Assembly (NCBI RefSeq): GCF_000380565.1
Contig: NZ_AQYJ01000029.1
Location: 744,001 to 808,000 of the forward strand
Reading direction: 5' to 3'
Origin: Microbulbifer variabilis ATCC 700307
GTDB taxonomy: Bacteria > Pseudomonadota > Gammaproteobacteria > Pseudomonadales > Cellvibrionaceae
Length of the DNA stretch: 64,000 nucleotides
The notes under the pieces were generated by a model. It saw nothing but the letters and a program-made list of their open reading frames with translations, did no database searches and was not told the origin of the DNA. The translations under genes and the position numbers were made by a program. This document shows positions 18,671-28,888 of this stretch, in pieces; positions within the stretch are counted from its first letter, which is position 1; each line of letters starts with the position of its first letter.

Positions 18671-20311
18671 ATGAAAGCATCCGATCTATTTATTCATGCC
18701 CTGGAGGCTGAAGGCGTCGAATATATTTTCGGTATCCCCGGGGAGGAGAACCTGGATGTACTCGAGTCTTTACGTGGCTCCAAGATCAAGTTGGTTCTAA
18801 CCCGTCACGAGCAGGGTGCCGGATTTATGGCTGCTACATATGGTCGTCTGACCGGTAGATCGGGCGTGTGTTTGGCGACTTTAGGGCCAGGCGCTACAAA
18901 CTTGGTGACGGCAGCGGCCTATGCCCAGTTGGGTGGCATGCCAATGGTACTTGTCACTGGCCAAAAACCCATTAAGAGCTCCAAGCAGGGCCAATTCCAG
19001 ATTATCAATATCGTGGATATGATGCGTCCGCTCACCAAGTACACCAAAACGATCGTTGGTGGGGACTATGTGCCATCTTATGTCAGGGAGGCATTCAGGC
19101 GTTCAGAAGAAGAGCGTCCAGGAGCAACACACCTTGAAATTCCTGAAGATATAGCTCGTGAGCACTCCACAATGCCAGTGCTGGAAGCAAGCTATACCCG
19201 CAGGCCCATCGCTGAAGAGAAAGCTATACGCCATGCTGCAGAAGCTATCTCAGGATCACGCAAGCCGTTATTGTTAATTGGTGCCGGTGCAAATCGAAAG
19301 CTCACGGCAAAGATGTTGCGTAAGTTCGTCGATAAGCTGGGAATTCCCGCGGTAACAACACAAATGGGTAAGGGGGTCATTGATGAATCCGGCCCACACT
19401 TTATTGGTAATACGGCGTTATCTGATGGAGATTTTGTACATCGGGCGATTGAGCAGGCAGACTTGATTATCAACGTAGGTCACGATGTAGTAGAAAAACC
19501 GCCATTCTTTATGCGTCCTGGGGGAGCGGAAGTTGTACATATCAACTTCAACTCTGCCCAGGTAGATCCGGTTTACTTCCCCCAAATCGAGGTTATAGGG
19601 GACATTGCCAACAGCCTTTGGCAATTAACTGAGCATCTGAAGCCACAGGAACACTGGAGCTTTACCGATGCCCACCGTATTCGCGCTGCATTGTTAAAAC
19701 AGATTGATGAAGCTTCCAAGATTGACACCTTCCCAATCCGCCCGCAGCGATTGGTCAGGGATGTGCGGGAAGTAATGCCAGAGAAGGGCATCATTGCCCT
19801 TGATAATGGCATGTTCAAAATCTGGTTTGCTCGTAATTACCCAGCACGATGCCCAAACACGGTACTTCTGGATAATGCGCTGGCCACTATGGGGGCTGGG
19901 TTGCCCTCGGCTATGGCAGCCAAACTGGTTAACCCTGATCGTCGTGTAGTCGCAATTTGTGGTGACGGTGGCTTTATGATGAACTCCCAGGAAATAGAGA
20001 CGGCAGTTCGTTTAAAGATGGACCTGATCGTACTGATTTTGCGGGATGACGCCTACGGAATGATCAAGTGGAAGCAGGCTATGATGGAGTTCAGCGATTT
20101 CGGTCTGGACTTTGGCAACCCGGATTTTGTTGCCTATGCGCACTCCTATGGTGCTCATGGTCATCGTATCGAGGCAACAGGAGAACTAAAACCAATGATC
20201 GAGAAGTGCTGTAAAGAGGGTGGGGTACATCTGATTGATGTTCCTATGGACTACAGCCATAACGATCGCATCCTTAACCATGAGATTCGTGATTTATCCA
20301 GCAAGCTGTAA
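18671..20311 (+). CDS. Acetolactate-synthase-like TPP-dependent enzyme, large subunit
   Basis: 546 residues from ATG 18671 with AGGA upstream; the GTG at 18632 would add 13 residues without family support. Domain order is TPP PYR domain (FGIPGEEN; catalytic Glu in RHEQGAGFMA), central domain (LLLIGAGANRK), then TPP PP domain with GDGGFMMNSQEIETAVRLKM and NDxYGM-type DDAYGMIKWKQ. Best match by eye is the acetolactate synthase large-subunit/AlsS group: pyruvate + pyruvate to 2-acetolactate. No regulatory small subunit or acetolactate decarboxylase lies nearby, so a catabolic or stand-alone role is possible. Confidence 0.82.
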   Translation: MKASDLFIHALEAEGVEYIFGIPGEENLDVLESLRGSKIKLVLTRHEQGAGFMAATYGRLTGRSGVCLATLGPGATNLVTAAAYAQLGGMPMVLVTGQKPIKSSKQGQFQIINIVDMMRPLTKYTKTIVGGDYVPSYVREAFRRSEEERPGATHLEIPEDIAREHSTMPVLEASYTRRPIAEEKAIRHAAEAISGSRKPLLLIGAGANRKLTAKMLRKFVDKLGIPAVTTQMGKGVIDESGPHFIGNTALSDGDFVHRAIEQADLIINVGHDVVEKPPFFMRPGGAEVVHINFNSAQVDPVYFPQIEVIGDIANSLWQLTEHLKPQEHWSFTDAHRIRAALLKQIDEASKIDTFPIRPQRLVRDVREVMPEKGIIALDNGMFKIWFARNYPARCPNTVLLDNALATMGAGLPSAMAAKLVNPDRRVVAICGDGGFMMNSQEIETAVRLKMDLIVLILRDDAYGMIKWKQAMMEFSDFGLDFGNPDFVAYAHSYGAHGHRIEATGELKPMIEKCCKEGGVHLIDVPMDYSHNDRILNHEIRDLSSKL

Positions 20312-20596
20312 TATGGGGGCGCCAGGAGGGGCTAGTTGACTTTTAGCCTCTTCTTACACTCTTATACCGCTTTTGCGTTCTATCTATTGGTCTTTTTCCT
20401 GTTATTCCTACCCCACTTTTTTGATCAAGATTAAAAGTGGGTGTCCACTGATTGCTGGAGCTTTGCCATCAGCTCGATATGAGAGAAGTTATAGTGGGAA
20501 AGTAATCACCTTCAAAAAACCAAGTGTCAAGTTTCCGAGAATTATGATAGAAGAAGCTCCTTAGGGTGATGAAATCGAGCGATCAGTAATAAAGTT
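20312..20596. other. Intergenic, one hairpin
   Basis: Between the TPP enzyme and the MOSC gene there is a 9-bp inverted repeat (20412-20420 with 20433-20441, CCCACTTTT/AAAAGTGGG). It lacks a following T-tract, so it is only a weak terminator or regulatory candidate. A 63-codon frame at 20373 has no family resemblance or good ribosome-binding site and is not called. Confidence 0.4.
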
Positions 20597-21247
20597 ATGA
20601 AAATTGTTTCCATCAATGTTTCCAAGAAGAGGGTTGTTGAATACAAAGGTGAGCCGGTCACCACCGGTATTTTTAAGAAACCGGTGAAAGGTAAAGTGCT
20701 TGTTAGTAAAGGCAATCTGGAAGGGGATGAACAGGCCGACCTAAAGCATCACGGCGGCGTTGATATGGCCGTTTATGCATTTGCCAGTGACCACTATGAA
20801 TATTGGAAAGGAATTCTGGACAGAAGCGAATTACCTTATGGAGCTTTCGGTGAAAATTTAACGGTGACCGGGCTTATCGAAGAAAAGATTTTTATTGGTG
20901 ACCGGTTTCGTGTGGGAGATTGCCTTCTGGAGGTGAGCCAGCCAAGAATCCCTTGCTTTAAGCTCAATATAGCATTAGACAGTGATAAGGCCGTTAAACT
21001 ATTCAAAGAGTACTTCAACACAGGTGTATACTTCAGGGTACTTAAAGAAGGCTATATTGGGCAGGGAGATGAACTCAGGAAAGTAAAGGAGTTAACAGGC
21101 TCTATTAGCGTAAAGTCTGTGTTTAGGGCTCTATTTGACAAAGAGTATACGCGTAGCAAGCAGATTCTTGAAACTGCTTATCAATTACAATCCCTTTCTC
21201 AGGAGTGGCGAGAAAAAGCGAAAAAACGTTTAAAGCGGGTTAGTTAG
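20597..21247 (+). CDS. MOSC-domain protein (YiiM-like)
   Basis: 216 residues. It begins MKIVSINVSKKRVVEYKGEPVTTGIFKKP and continues with KGNLEGDEQADLKHHGGVDMAVYAF, GAFGENLTV, RVGDCLLEVSQPRIPCFKL. These are the classic MOSC-domain segments, including the conserved cysteine in PRIPC. The length fits the E. coli YiiM family. Known members bind molybdenum cofactor, and YiiM reduces N-hydroxylated compounds; the exact substrate here is unknown. It is monocistronic as far as can be seen. Confidence 0.85.
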   Translation: MKIVSINVSKKRVVEYKGEPVTTGIFKKPVKGKVLVSKGNLEGDEQADLKHHGGVDMAVYAFASDHYEYWKGILDRSELPYGAFGENLTVTGLIEEKIFIGDRFRVGDCLLEVSQPRIPCFKLNIALDSDKAVKLFKEYFNTGVYFRVLKEGYIGQGDELRKVKELTGSISVKSVFRALFDKEYTRSKQILETAYQLQSLSQEWREKAKKRLKRVS

Positions 21248-21923
21248 CCCAATGCCCAGATTTTTTTAAATAATCCTCTTGTAAAATATCCTGGACCGGC
21301 AGCCGCTTTGCAGCAGTATTTTTACTTGCTTTACCAGGTGACTTGCTTATCTAACTGTTGCAGGTTTTCCTTTCCTATATCGCATCATTAGTTGCATTTT
21401 TTTAAATAAGTTCCCTGGGTAATATGGCTAATTAGGCTTGAGGTATGGCCAAGTGGATCGTGAAAAATTGTAAAGGGATCTTTCCATAGCAGTAGGAACC
21501 GTGTAAGTTTTTTCATATCGACATAAAAAATAAATAGAAAATTATTACAGTTAGGCTGTGTGAAGAAGGTATTGTAAATGGTTGAGCTTGTAATATTTAG
21601 TTCAATGATCAATCAGAAATTTAGCCTAAAGCCCTTTTGCCTATATATTCCTTATTTTCACTGCAGAGTTATTCCAGCTTGCTTGATTAAAAGATAAAAC
21701 TATGGTGCAAGAACAGTAGATTTCACTTAATAATGGTGTTTGTATCACTTTGTGCGATACGTCATTCGTGATTTTTAATTAAATATTACCCTTTGGTTTG
21801 TGGATTTGGGTTTAGAGGAGGTGTTTCTAAAAATTAGGAAATTTATGACCAAATTTGAAAGACATTAAATTGAATTGAAAGTTAATTTCCAGATATTTAA
21901 TAAAGATATAAAGGTAAGATTCT
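21248..21923. other. AT-rich intergenic region upstream of the megaenzyme
   Basis: 676 bp with no convincing coding sequence, repeat or transposon scar. It contains T-runs and the presumed promoter of the following gene, but no -10/-35 pair or regulator box stands out. Confidence 0.5.
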
Positions 21924-24900
21924 GTGAGTAGTCCAGTTAAAAATTCCAAAATACAGCCCCAAACCGATATTTCAGTCTGCAGCTTGATCACACAGCAAAT
22001 GCTGGAAGCCCCTGATCGATTAGCCATTATCGATGGGAGAGCCAGTGTGAGTTTTAAGCGTCTGCTTCAACGGGCCAGTGCGATCTCAGCTGAACTTGAG
22101 ATTCGTGGTATTAAGCCCGGATCTTTGGTTGGGGTATGCATGAGCCGCTCCTGGGAGCTTGTGGCAACTTTAATTGGCGTAATGCGAGCGGGGTGTGCCT
22201 ATGTACCTTTAGACCCCGCCTACCCTCAAGGTCGCATTCGTTACATGCTGGAACACTCACGTGCTTTGGCGGCTATCGTGGATAATGATAGCTCTGCTGA
22301 CCTATGTCGCGAAGTGGGTGAGTTAATCTGGCTCGACAAAGTGAGCGACCAAGGGGAGGAGATTTTAGATAGTCATGCCAGGCCATCAGCAAATGACTTG
22401 GCCTATGTTATCTATACCTCTGGTTCTACTGGCAAACCAAAAGGTGTTGCAGTTGAGCATCGGTGTATTGTGGCAATGTGTCACTCTATGGGTGAGTTGT
22501 TCAGTGAGAAGGAACTCCAGGGAGTATTCGCAGGGGCCTCAGTCTGTTTCGATACTTCTGTAATGGAAATATTTGGCACCTTGTCACTCGGGGGCACGGT
22601 AATACTGGGTAAGAATATACTTGATTTGCCAAACCATCCGGCAGCGGATCAAGTAAGAACCTGTGTATCTGTGGCATCGGCAATGCAGACATTACTAGCC
22701 ACTGAAAAGTTACCCGAGGGGCTTCAGTGCCTGGTATTTGGTGGTGAGGCGTTAAAGCGATCCCTGGTTGAACAGGTTTATTCATTGAAACCTGGGCTGC
22801 GTGTATTCAATGCCTATGGCCCTACTGAGGATACGGTTTACTCAACAATTACCGAAGTTGAACCAGGCATCAAGGCGATTACGATTGGAAAATCAGTGCC
22901 AGGTTCCCGTGCGTATATTTTGAATGAGTCCATGCAACCGGTTTCTTCGGGTGAAGCCGGTGAGTTGTATCTGGCTGGAAGCAAACTGGCAAGAGGGTAC
23001 TTATATGATGAAATTCTCACTAAGGAGCGTTTTATCGAGAGGGAATCTAGTGACCTTATCCCGGATCGCCGCTTGTACAGAACGGGAGACCTGTGTCAGT
23101 GGACGGAAAATGGTGAGATAGAATTTCTTGGTAGAGTTGATCAGCAGGTTAAGGTCAGGGGGTTCCGTATTGAGCTTGAGGAGATAGAGTCGACGCTTGA
23201 GACTATGCCGGGTATTGAATCTGCTGCAGCGGCCGCCGTAGATGGTGGCATTGGTCAGAAAATGCTTGCAGTCTACATTGTTAGCCGGGACAAAACGATA
23301 ACAGATACAGCCGTTAAAGAGTTCCTGGCGCAGCGGCTTCCGAAATATATGGTTCCCCAAATCGTGAGGCACTTAGAAGCATTACCTGCGTTACCCAACG
23401 ATAAGCTCGATCGCAAAAAGCTGATGAAACTAGAGGAGAGCTATGCTGGGTTGGGATCAAGTGTTGATACTGAGAACAGTTCCAGTGACTTGATGCAACG
23501 CCTGATCGGTTCCAGCTCAGAACAGCAAGCAATTTTACTGTCGATTATTCAAAGAGAGGTGGCCATACTCCTTAATTTTGCAGATCCAGAAGAAGTATTA
23601 CCGGAACAATCTTTTTCTGGCCTCGGTCTCGACTCTCTCACAACCCTGGAATTGGCTCGGCGTTTGAGCAATAACCTGGGCCGTTCGGTTGCTTCCCAGG
23701 CGATTATGACTTACGCAACCCCAAATGCCCTGGCAAACCACATCCTTGGTAGTTTGAGTGATAATTCAGCTAAGGATTCGAATGAAAAAGTGAATCGTGC
23801 AGCATCGGATTCACTTGCCAGCTTCCAATCGCATATTCAGTCTAGCCATCCGACTTTCCAGGCTGCAAAAGCACCGTCCTGGTCTGCGCTGGATAAGAGT
23901 AAGCTGGTGCAAGAAGTCATGTATATGGTGAACGACCAGCGCCGAAACCCTTACAGTAAAGTGCTGCGCACAGGTAGTGCCACTCGGGGCACAGTGAGTG
24001 ATGTTTACAATGATGAAGAGCAGGAAGCAATAATCTGGACAACCAATCTATATCTTGGTCTGAACCGGGATAAGGAAGTTATGGAGGAAGCCGCTTCCGC
24101 GGTAGCGAAGTTTGGCACTGGGATGGGTACTTCTGCCGCTGCGTCAGGTCTCACAGATCTCCACCTGGAGTTCGAGACTGAGTTTGCAGAGCTGGTAGGA
24201 AAACCGAGTGCATGCTTGTTCCCTACAGGGTATACCGCCAATGTTGGAGTGGTTGCAGGTCTTCTTGGTGAAGACGATGTGGTGGTTATAGACCAGCTTT
24301 GCCACGCATCTATTGTTGATGGTGCCCGTCTCTGTGGCGCAACAATCCGGACATTCAAGCATAATGATGCCGCCGACCTGGAGTCTGTGCTTGAGTCAGA
24401 AGTATCCCCATACCGTACGGTCCTCGTTGTTTTGGAAGGCGTATACAGCATGGGGGAGGGCGCCGCACCGGTAGCCAAAATTGTTCGTACAGCAAAGAAA
24501 TATGATGCGCTCGTTTTGGTGGATGAGGCGCATTCCTTCGGATTCTATGGTGAACGTGGAGCGGGCATTTGTGCCGCGCAGGGAGTTACCGACCAGGTGG
24601 ATTTCATTATGACGACGCTCAGTAAGGCGCTGGGCAGTCTTGGTGGCGTTATTGCCGCGAAGGAAGAGTATGTAGATCTTTTGAGGTCATCATCAAGAGC
24701 TTATATTTTCCAGGCTTCGATCAGCCCTGCAGATATTGCCGCGGCACTGACGGCTTTGCGGAGGCTTAGCACCGATGATGGCTTACGGGAGCGGCTCTGG
24801 GATACGACACGCTATATGCGGCAGCGGTTCGAACAAGCCGGCTATGATCTGGGGACAGGAGATGGGCCTATTGTTACGCCGCACTTTAGTAACAAAGATA

Positions 24901-25523
24901 AGCTGTTTGCAATAGTGCAGGAGTTATATAAACGCGGTGTCCAGACATCGGCGGTTACCTATCCCATAGTGGAGAGCGGGCGTGGCCGGCTCAGGCTTAT
25001 TTGCTCAGCAGCCCATACGAAAGGGGATGTGGACAAGACCGTTGAAGCCCTGATCGAGGCGGAGCGGGAAGTTGATAACTTATTGGTTGCCACAAAAGAA
25101 AAAGCTATGGACCCGAGCATAGCGCAGTCCGAAGTGGAAGATTGGGCGAATAATTTCTCCAGCTATCTTAAACGATCATTAGCAGGAGGCTCAGCCCCAA
25201 CTCCAAACCTGGCTATGTCTGTAAGTGTCACTGACCAGTCTGAGCCGGTAAGGATTTTGTACTACGACGGAAATGTGACCTTAAGTGATCATAAAATATC
25301 CGGTCTTCCTTCCTGCTCAATGCTCCTAAAAAGTAGTGATGCAGTTTCCGCCTTGCACTCCTCCGATGTACAAGGGTTACTGAAAAGCATCTGTGCAGGG
25401 AGTTGTGTTTTAAATGGTCAGGTGGAGGCATTTATTTGGTTTATCGCGCGCATGGTTGATCTGCGGCGGGGCTCAAACGAGTCAGCAGCTAGCCGGCTGC
25501 CTCATGAGCAAGTTGTCTGCTAG
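21924..25523 (+). CDS. Hybrid NRPS / alpha-oxoamine synthase megaenzyme (A - PCP - AOS - C-terminal domain)
   Basis: 1199 residues from GTG 21924 with AAGGTAAG upstream. Residues about 15-505 form a complete adenylation domain: [47 protein letters not shown], and NDKLDRKKL with the A10 lysine. Residues about 540-620 are a carrier protein with phosphopantetheine site GLDSL (Ser571). Residues about 675-1050 are a PLP-dependent alpha-oxoamine synthase (KAPA synthase / serine palmitoyltransferase family) with VDEAHSFG (Asp867, His870) and SKALGSLGG (Lys901). Residues about 1105-1185 may be SCP2-like (weak). Inference: an amino acid is loaded on the carrier and decarboxylatively condensed with a second amino acid to an alpha-aminoketone. 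A manual reading of the A-domain pocket gives D-T-M-S-V-G-A-V-Y; I do not assign a substrate. Faces an MFS exporter. Confidence 0.85.
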   Translation: MSSPVKNSKIQPQTDISVCSLITQQMLEAPDRLAIIDGRASVSFKRLLQRASAISAELEIRGIKPGSLVGVCMSRSWELVATLIGVMRAGCAYVPLDPAYPQGRIRYMLEHSRALAAIVDNDSSADLCREVGELIWLDKVSDQGEEILDSHARPSANDLAYVIYTSGSTGKPKGVAVEHRCIVAMCHSMGELFSEKELQGVFAGASVCFDTSVMEIFGTLSLGGTVILGKNILDLPNHPAADQVRTCVSVASAMQTLLATEKLPEGLQCLVFGGEALKRSLVEQVYSLKPGLRVFNAYGPTEDTVYSTITEVEPGIKAITIGKSVPGSRAYILNESMQPVSSGEAGELYLAGSKLARGYLYDEILTKERFIERESSDLIPDRRLYRTGDLCQWTENGEIEFLGRVDQQVKVRGFRIELEEIESTLETMPGIESAAAAAVDGGIGQKMLAVYIVSRDKTITDTAVKEFLAQRLPKYMVPQIVRHLEALPALPNDKLDRKKLMKLEESYAGLGSSVDTENSSSDLMQRLIGSSSEQQAILLSIIQREVAILLNFADPEEVLPEQSFSGLGLDSLTTLELARRLSNNLGRSVASQAIMTYATPNALANHILGSLSDNSAKDSNEKVNRAASDSLASFQSHIQSSHPTFQAAKAPSWSALDKSKLVQEVMYMVNDQRRNPYSKVLRTGSATRGTVSDVYNDEEQEAIIWTTNLYLGLNRDKEVMEEAASAVAKFGTGMGTSAAASGLTDLHLEFETEFAELVGKPSACLFPTGYTANVGVVAGLLGEDDVVVIDQLCHASIVDGARLCGATIRTFKHNDAADLESVLESEVSPYRTVLVVLEGVYSMGEGAAPVAKIVRTAKKYDALVLVDEAHSFGFYGERGAGICAAQGVTDQVDFIMTTLSKALGSLGGVIAAKEEYVDLLRSSSRAYIFQASISPADIAAALTALRRLSTDDGLRERLWDTTRYMRQRFEQAGYDLGTGDGPIVTPHFSNKDKLFAIVQELYKRGVQTSAVTYPIVESGRGRLRLICSAAHTKGDVDKTVEALIEAEREVDNLLVATKEKAMDPSIAQSEVEDWANNFSSYLKRSLAGGSAPTPNLAMSVSVTDQSEPVRILYYDGNVTLSDHKISGLPSCSMLLKSSDAVSALHSSDVQGLLKSICAGSCVLNGQVEAFIWFIARMVDLRRGSNESAASRLPHEQVVC

Positions 25524-25568
25524 TTGAGTCGAAAATTAATCTGGATGATTGGCCCTAGCAAATACTGC

Positions 25569-25606
25569 GGGGCCTCTTTTGGATGCGTTATTGGCATCCA
25601 TGCCCC
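25569..25606. terminator. Possible terminator hairpin between convergent genes
   Basis: TGGATGC/GCATCCA (25580-25586 with 25594-25600), enclosed by GGGGC/GCCCC (25569-25573 with 25602-25606). It sits between the convergent megaenzyme and MFS genes. There is no T-tract, so the call is weak. Confidence 0.4.
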
Positions 25607-25683
25607 ATATGGCTCCAGGTGCAGTTGTAGCTTTGACATCTCACTCTTGAGGAAGCTTTCATGAGACGTAAGTTACTGATTTC

Positions 25684-26919
25684 TCACTTCTCCACTCTGG
25701 CTAAGTTTTGCCAACCCAGCTGAATTAGTAACAGGACCAATATTGCTGCGGCAGCAGTGATAAAAAATGGCAATCGAATATTCAATTCCATCGCTCCCCC
25801 ACCGACCAGGGAAATCAGACTTGCTACCAGCGTAAAGCCCGCGGTGGCTATTCCCATTACCCAGCCCTGTTCAGTTTCATCGACGCTATTGGCAAATGTC
25901 TTCAAGAGGGCGGGGTAGGCGAGCCCAAAGCAGAGATAGGCAAAGAAAATGCTCAAGTAACAAAGCCAAATTTGATTACTGAATGCAAAGACTAAAGCGC
26001 TGCCTCCCATAACCAAGGCAGATAATTTGATAACCAATGGCTTGCTCCAGCGTGATAAGACTGGCTTAACCATAAACAGGCTGGATATCGCCACAGCAAT
26101 GCCCATAGTCAGCATGGCCATGCTGGTCACCAGCAAGCCTGCCTGGAACCGGCTACTCAAGTAATTGGCGATAAAGATATAAAAGCTGAGATGTACCAGC
26201 ATAAAGCAGAGGTAGGCGGGGCAAAGCCTGATTACCCCTGGGCGGTCTTTTAAATGTATGAACTGTGTAAAGAGATCCAGGAATCGCAGCTTGAGCTGCA
26301 TCGGCGCCTTTCGGCTGTCATGGAAGAAGAGCAAGATTAGGCATAGGGTGACGGCGACAAGCACTTGCGCAAAGTAGAAGGGCAGTTGAATGCTGGCGAT
26401 ATTCCCCAGTAGTTCTCTATCTGCCAACAAGCCAGCCATGATAGGGCCGGCAACCGCGCCGGCACTCATGCCGGCCACTAGAAGACCCAGGTTCCTGGAG
26501 GCTTCCAGTTCTGTCTTGCTGGCATCAATCATTGCCGCCTGCGCTATAGGCTGGTTGCCTGCAGTGAATCCGCTGACCACTCGCCCCAGGATCAGGAGCC
26601 AGAGGCTGCTGTTAACCAGAGAGAGGATAGTTATTGCATAACCAACAAGAGCACCTATCAGGCATAGCACCATAGCATTCTTGCGCCCAATACTATCGGA
26701 TAGCTTTGCGATATACACAGAGCCGACAAACCAAGCCAGAAAGAAACTACAGATAACGACGCCATAATATAGATGCCGTGTCGCCTGGGGCGTATCTGTA
26801 GGTAAGAACTGGAATTTTGTCGACATAACCAGTTCATTGATAATTGGAAAAAGGAGTCCCTGGCCCATTAGGTCAACAAATACCACAGCCAGCAGGGCTA
26901 AGCGGCACATTGAAGACAT
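25684..26919 (-). CDS. MFS transporter, TetA/multidrug-efflux-like
   Basis: 411 residues with 12 predicted membrane helices. Motif A-like GSVYIAKLSDSIGRKNAMVLC lies between helices 2 and 3, and GRVVSGFTAGNQPIAQAA in helices 4-5 resembles the drug:H+ antiporter motif C/B region of TetA-type exporters. It is convergent with the A-PCP-AOS megaenzyme and 160 bp from its end. Export of that enzyme's product is an attractive but unproven role. It is not in an operon with hipBA, whose end lies 177 bp upstream on the same strand. Confidence 0.82.
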   Translation of the reverse strand: MSSMCRLALLAVVFVDLMGQGLLFPIINELVMSTKFQFLPTDTPQATRHLYYGVVICSFFLAWFVGSVYIAKLSDSIGRKNAMVLCLIGALVGYAITILSLVNSSLWLLILGRVVSGFTAGNQPIAQAAMIDASKTELEASRNLGLLVAGMSAGAVAGPIMAGLLADRELLGNIASIQLPFYFAQVLVAVTLCLILLFFHDSRKAPMQLKLRFLDLFTQFIHLKDRPGVIRLCPAYLCFMLVHLSFYIFIANYLSSRFQAGLLVTSMAMLTMGIAVAISSLFMVKPVLSRWSKPLVIKLSALVMGGSALVFAFSNQIWLCYLSIFFAYLCFGLAYPALLKTFANSVDETEQGWVMGIATAGFTLVASLISLVGGGAMELNIRLPFFITAAAAILVLLLIQLGWQNLARVEK

Positions 26920-27096
26920 GATGGGGGCCTCGCTTCTTGTTCGGTTATCAATTCCAATAACTGAATCAAGATAGCAGTTGGGGTGCTTTGACAGGAGTAT
27001 CTACTGGAGCGGTAGGGCGATTGCTACTTTGCTTTTTTCGGGTGTTGGTATGGTGGAATTGCGCTTCCTTGCGTATTTTACTGTCTGGATTATCGA

Positions 27097-28395
27097 TCAG
27101 CAGAGTTGTCGCTGGTTTTGGCGGATTTCGATCATCCAGCTTTCGGATACACCAGCGCTTTCAGCGAAGCCCTCCCATTTATTCACGGCTGCTGCTACCT
27201 CTTCAACAATATCCATTGGCCGCTTGATGCTGATTGCCCTCCCTACGGCAAGCAAATCTTCTAATTGGAAATTGTCGCGCTTACCATTGATACTCATCTG
27301 ATGTTGACTGGTCCACGCGCCCCCCGGATTGTGGGCGTAGGTTACATCGAATGCGGGCGACAGAGACCATTCGCCTTCGGGGCCCATCAGGAATGCAATG
27401 TTCTTTGTGTGATCATCTTGGTTCCTGGCTAAAACATTGAATACCATTCGGCGATATTGCTGAATTGCTTCATTCTTGGGCAAGTAGAGTTCACGCATAA
27501 CGCTGAAGGCCTGCTCGTAAGAGTGGGCGCCAGCCATATTGAAATCCAGGTGCGCGATGCCGCAGAGAGATTGCATATGTAGCTTCTTGCCATTCACGCG
27601 ATCGAAGCGCCGCGTCATGAAATGTGCCCGGCCGTTTTCTTCGAGAAGCTGGCAGTCTGTCATGTTAATACCGGCTTCCAAGGCCATAAGATGGTATGCG
27701 TACTCAATCCTCCCGTACCCATCGGTGGCGCCGAGTTCCAGATCCCCGGCACCATCAAATTTCAGCAGCCAGTAGTCGTAATCTTTCGGCGCGGGAACTT
27801 GGCCCGAACGTATATCCCCCTCGCTATTCATAGCAATCACCGCTTTTGCTCTGGCGCCTCCAGCGCTGGTACCCACTCTTAATATGTCCAGCAATGCCCC
27901 GGATTTCTCGGTATCACTCTTTCCAAGTTGGGCGTTCAGGTCAGTTTGCCTGTGGGTAATGGCTGCAGCTAGTTTTACCAGCTCCTCAATATTGAGATCG
28001 ACAGAATCCTTAAAGCTGCCATCCACCGCGGGCTGAAATTCCAGCGCTCCCATACCACGGGTACCGGTATAGCAAAGCCGCTCAATGGGGTTAAAGCTTT
28101 CCGGAGTCCGCCCCTGCCGAGCGAGCCAGGCATCAATAACGGCATTACCGAATTTGTCGGGCAGACAGTCTGCAAGTAGCCCCGGCAGTCCCTTAAAGGT
28201 GTCCCGATTGAGTGTGCGGAACATATAGGGTTCTAATGGAGACTCGATAGGCATGGTAATAGGGGCAATATCCAGCCTGCGCTGTAAAAACTCTGGGGCA
28301 TATTCAAAAGCACCATACCCGCTGTCGTCCCAATGGACAGCGCCAACTATTTCCCCCCACAGATGCACTACTGCAGTATTTGTTCGATTTACCAT
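27097..28395 (-). CDS. hipA: HipA-family serine/threonine kinase toxin
   Basis: 432 residues, the usual length. The N-terminal HipA domain begins VVHLWGEIVGAVHWDDSG. The kinase part carries the ATP-binding segment (VGTSAGGARAKAVIA), catalytic loop NVLARNQDDHTKNIAFL and the Mg-binding DVTYA. Known HipA toxins phosphorylate tRNA-charging enzymes such as GltX and induce persistence; the target here is unknown. The start overlaps the hipB stop by 7 bp, the standard antitoxin-first arrangement. Both active-site aspartates (DDH and the DVT motif) appear intact, so the toxin should be active. Confidence 0.9.
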   Translation of the reverse strand: MVNRTNTAVVHLWGEIVGAVHWDDSGYGAFEYAPEFLQRRLDIAPITMPIESPLEPYMFRTLNRDTFKGLPGLLADCLPDKFGNAVIDAWLARQGRTPESFNPIERLCYTGTRGMGALEFQPAVDGSFKDSVDLNIEELVKLAAAITHRQTDLNAQLGKSDTEKSGALLDILRVGTSAGGARAKAVIAMNSEGDIRSGQVPAPKDYDYWLLKFDGAGDLELGATDGYGRIEYAYHLMALEAGINMTDCQLLEENGRAHFMTRRFDRVNGKKLHMQSLCGIAHLDFNMAGAHSYEQAFSVMRELYLPKNEAIQQYRRMVFNVLARNQDDHTKNIAFLMGPEGEWSLSPAFDVTYAHNPGGAWTSQHQMSINGKRDNFQLEDLLAVGRAISIKRPMDIVEEVAAAVNKWEGFAESAGVSESWMIEIRQNQRQLC

Positions 28396-28772
28396 TCTGG
28401 CTTATCCCTCTTTTTAATGTTTCTTGCCGGGGTCTTGGGGGTGCCTTCATCAGCCCCCTCTTTAAGGGCTTTAGTGGCGCCAGAGGCTCTGGCTCTTTGC
28501 CGCTGCTTGCCATGCATAGCAAGTTGCATGGGACTAACAGTTGGAGCTGGGAGGAAAGCTTCCAGTGCATCCAGCCGTCGAAGCACTCTCAGTGCCGCAA
28601 CCAGGCTGTCGAGCCTGCCGCGACCAGCCTCTAACCCTTTGATGGTGGAGGTAGATAAGCCGGCACGCTCAGCCATATCATCCTGGGTGAGGTTCATCCG
28701 CAAGCGGTACCCTCTGAGCCTGTTGCCCAGCGTATAGAGTATCTGTTTATCAGACTGTCCGTGGAAGGCCAT
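28389..28772 (-). CDS. hipB: HipB-type helix-turn-helix antitoxin/repressor
   Basis: 127 residues. The helix-turn-helix covers about residues 14-70 (LGNRLRGYRLRMNLTQDDMAERAGLSTSTIKGLEAG), a Cro/C1 (XRE) fold. A basic, Ala/Lys-rich tail of about 45 residues follows, longer than E. coli HipB (88 residues). It precedes and overlaps hipA. It should neutralise HipA and repress the operon through a palindrome upstream; see the inverted repeat at 28864-28888. Confidence 0.88.
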   Translation of the reverse strand: MAFHGQSDKQILYTLGNRLRGYRLRMNLTQDDMAERAGLSTSTIKGLEAGRGRLDSLVAALRVLRRLDALEAFLPAPTVSPMQLAMHGKQRQRARASGATKALKEGADEGTPKTPARNIKKRDKPEW

Positions 28773-28863
28773 TGTAGCTGTTATTCCATCTGTAAGTTAC
28801 TAATCAGCTGTTTAATAGCTGCTTTTTGATCTATTAACACAAGTTAAAGTTATATGCTATTAG

Positions 28864-28888
28864 TAGTTAAAAATCCACCTTTTAACTA
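28864..28888. promoter_or_regulatory. Palindrome upstream of hipBA, candidate HipB operator
   Basis: Perfect 9-bp arms TAGTTAAAA / TTTTAACTA separated by 7 bp, centred about 104 bp upstream of the hipB start. It differs from the E. coli TATCC-N8-GGATA operator, so assignment to HipB rests on position and symmetry only. Confidence 0.4.

Noticed and set aside
20373-20564. 63-codon + frame between two genes
   Set aside because: No ribosome-binding site, no family and overlaps a hairpin.
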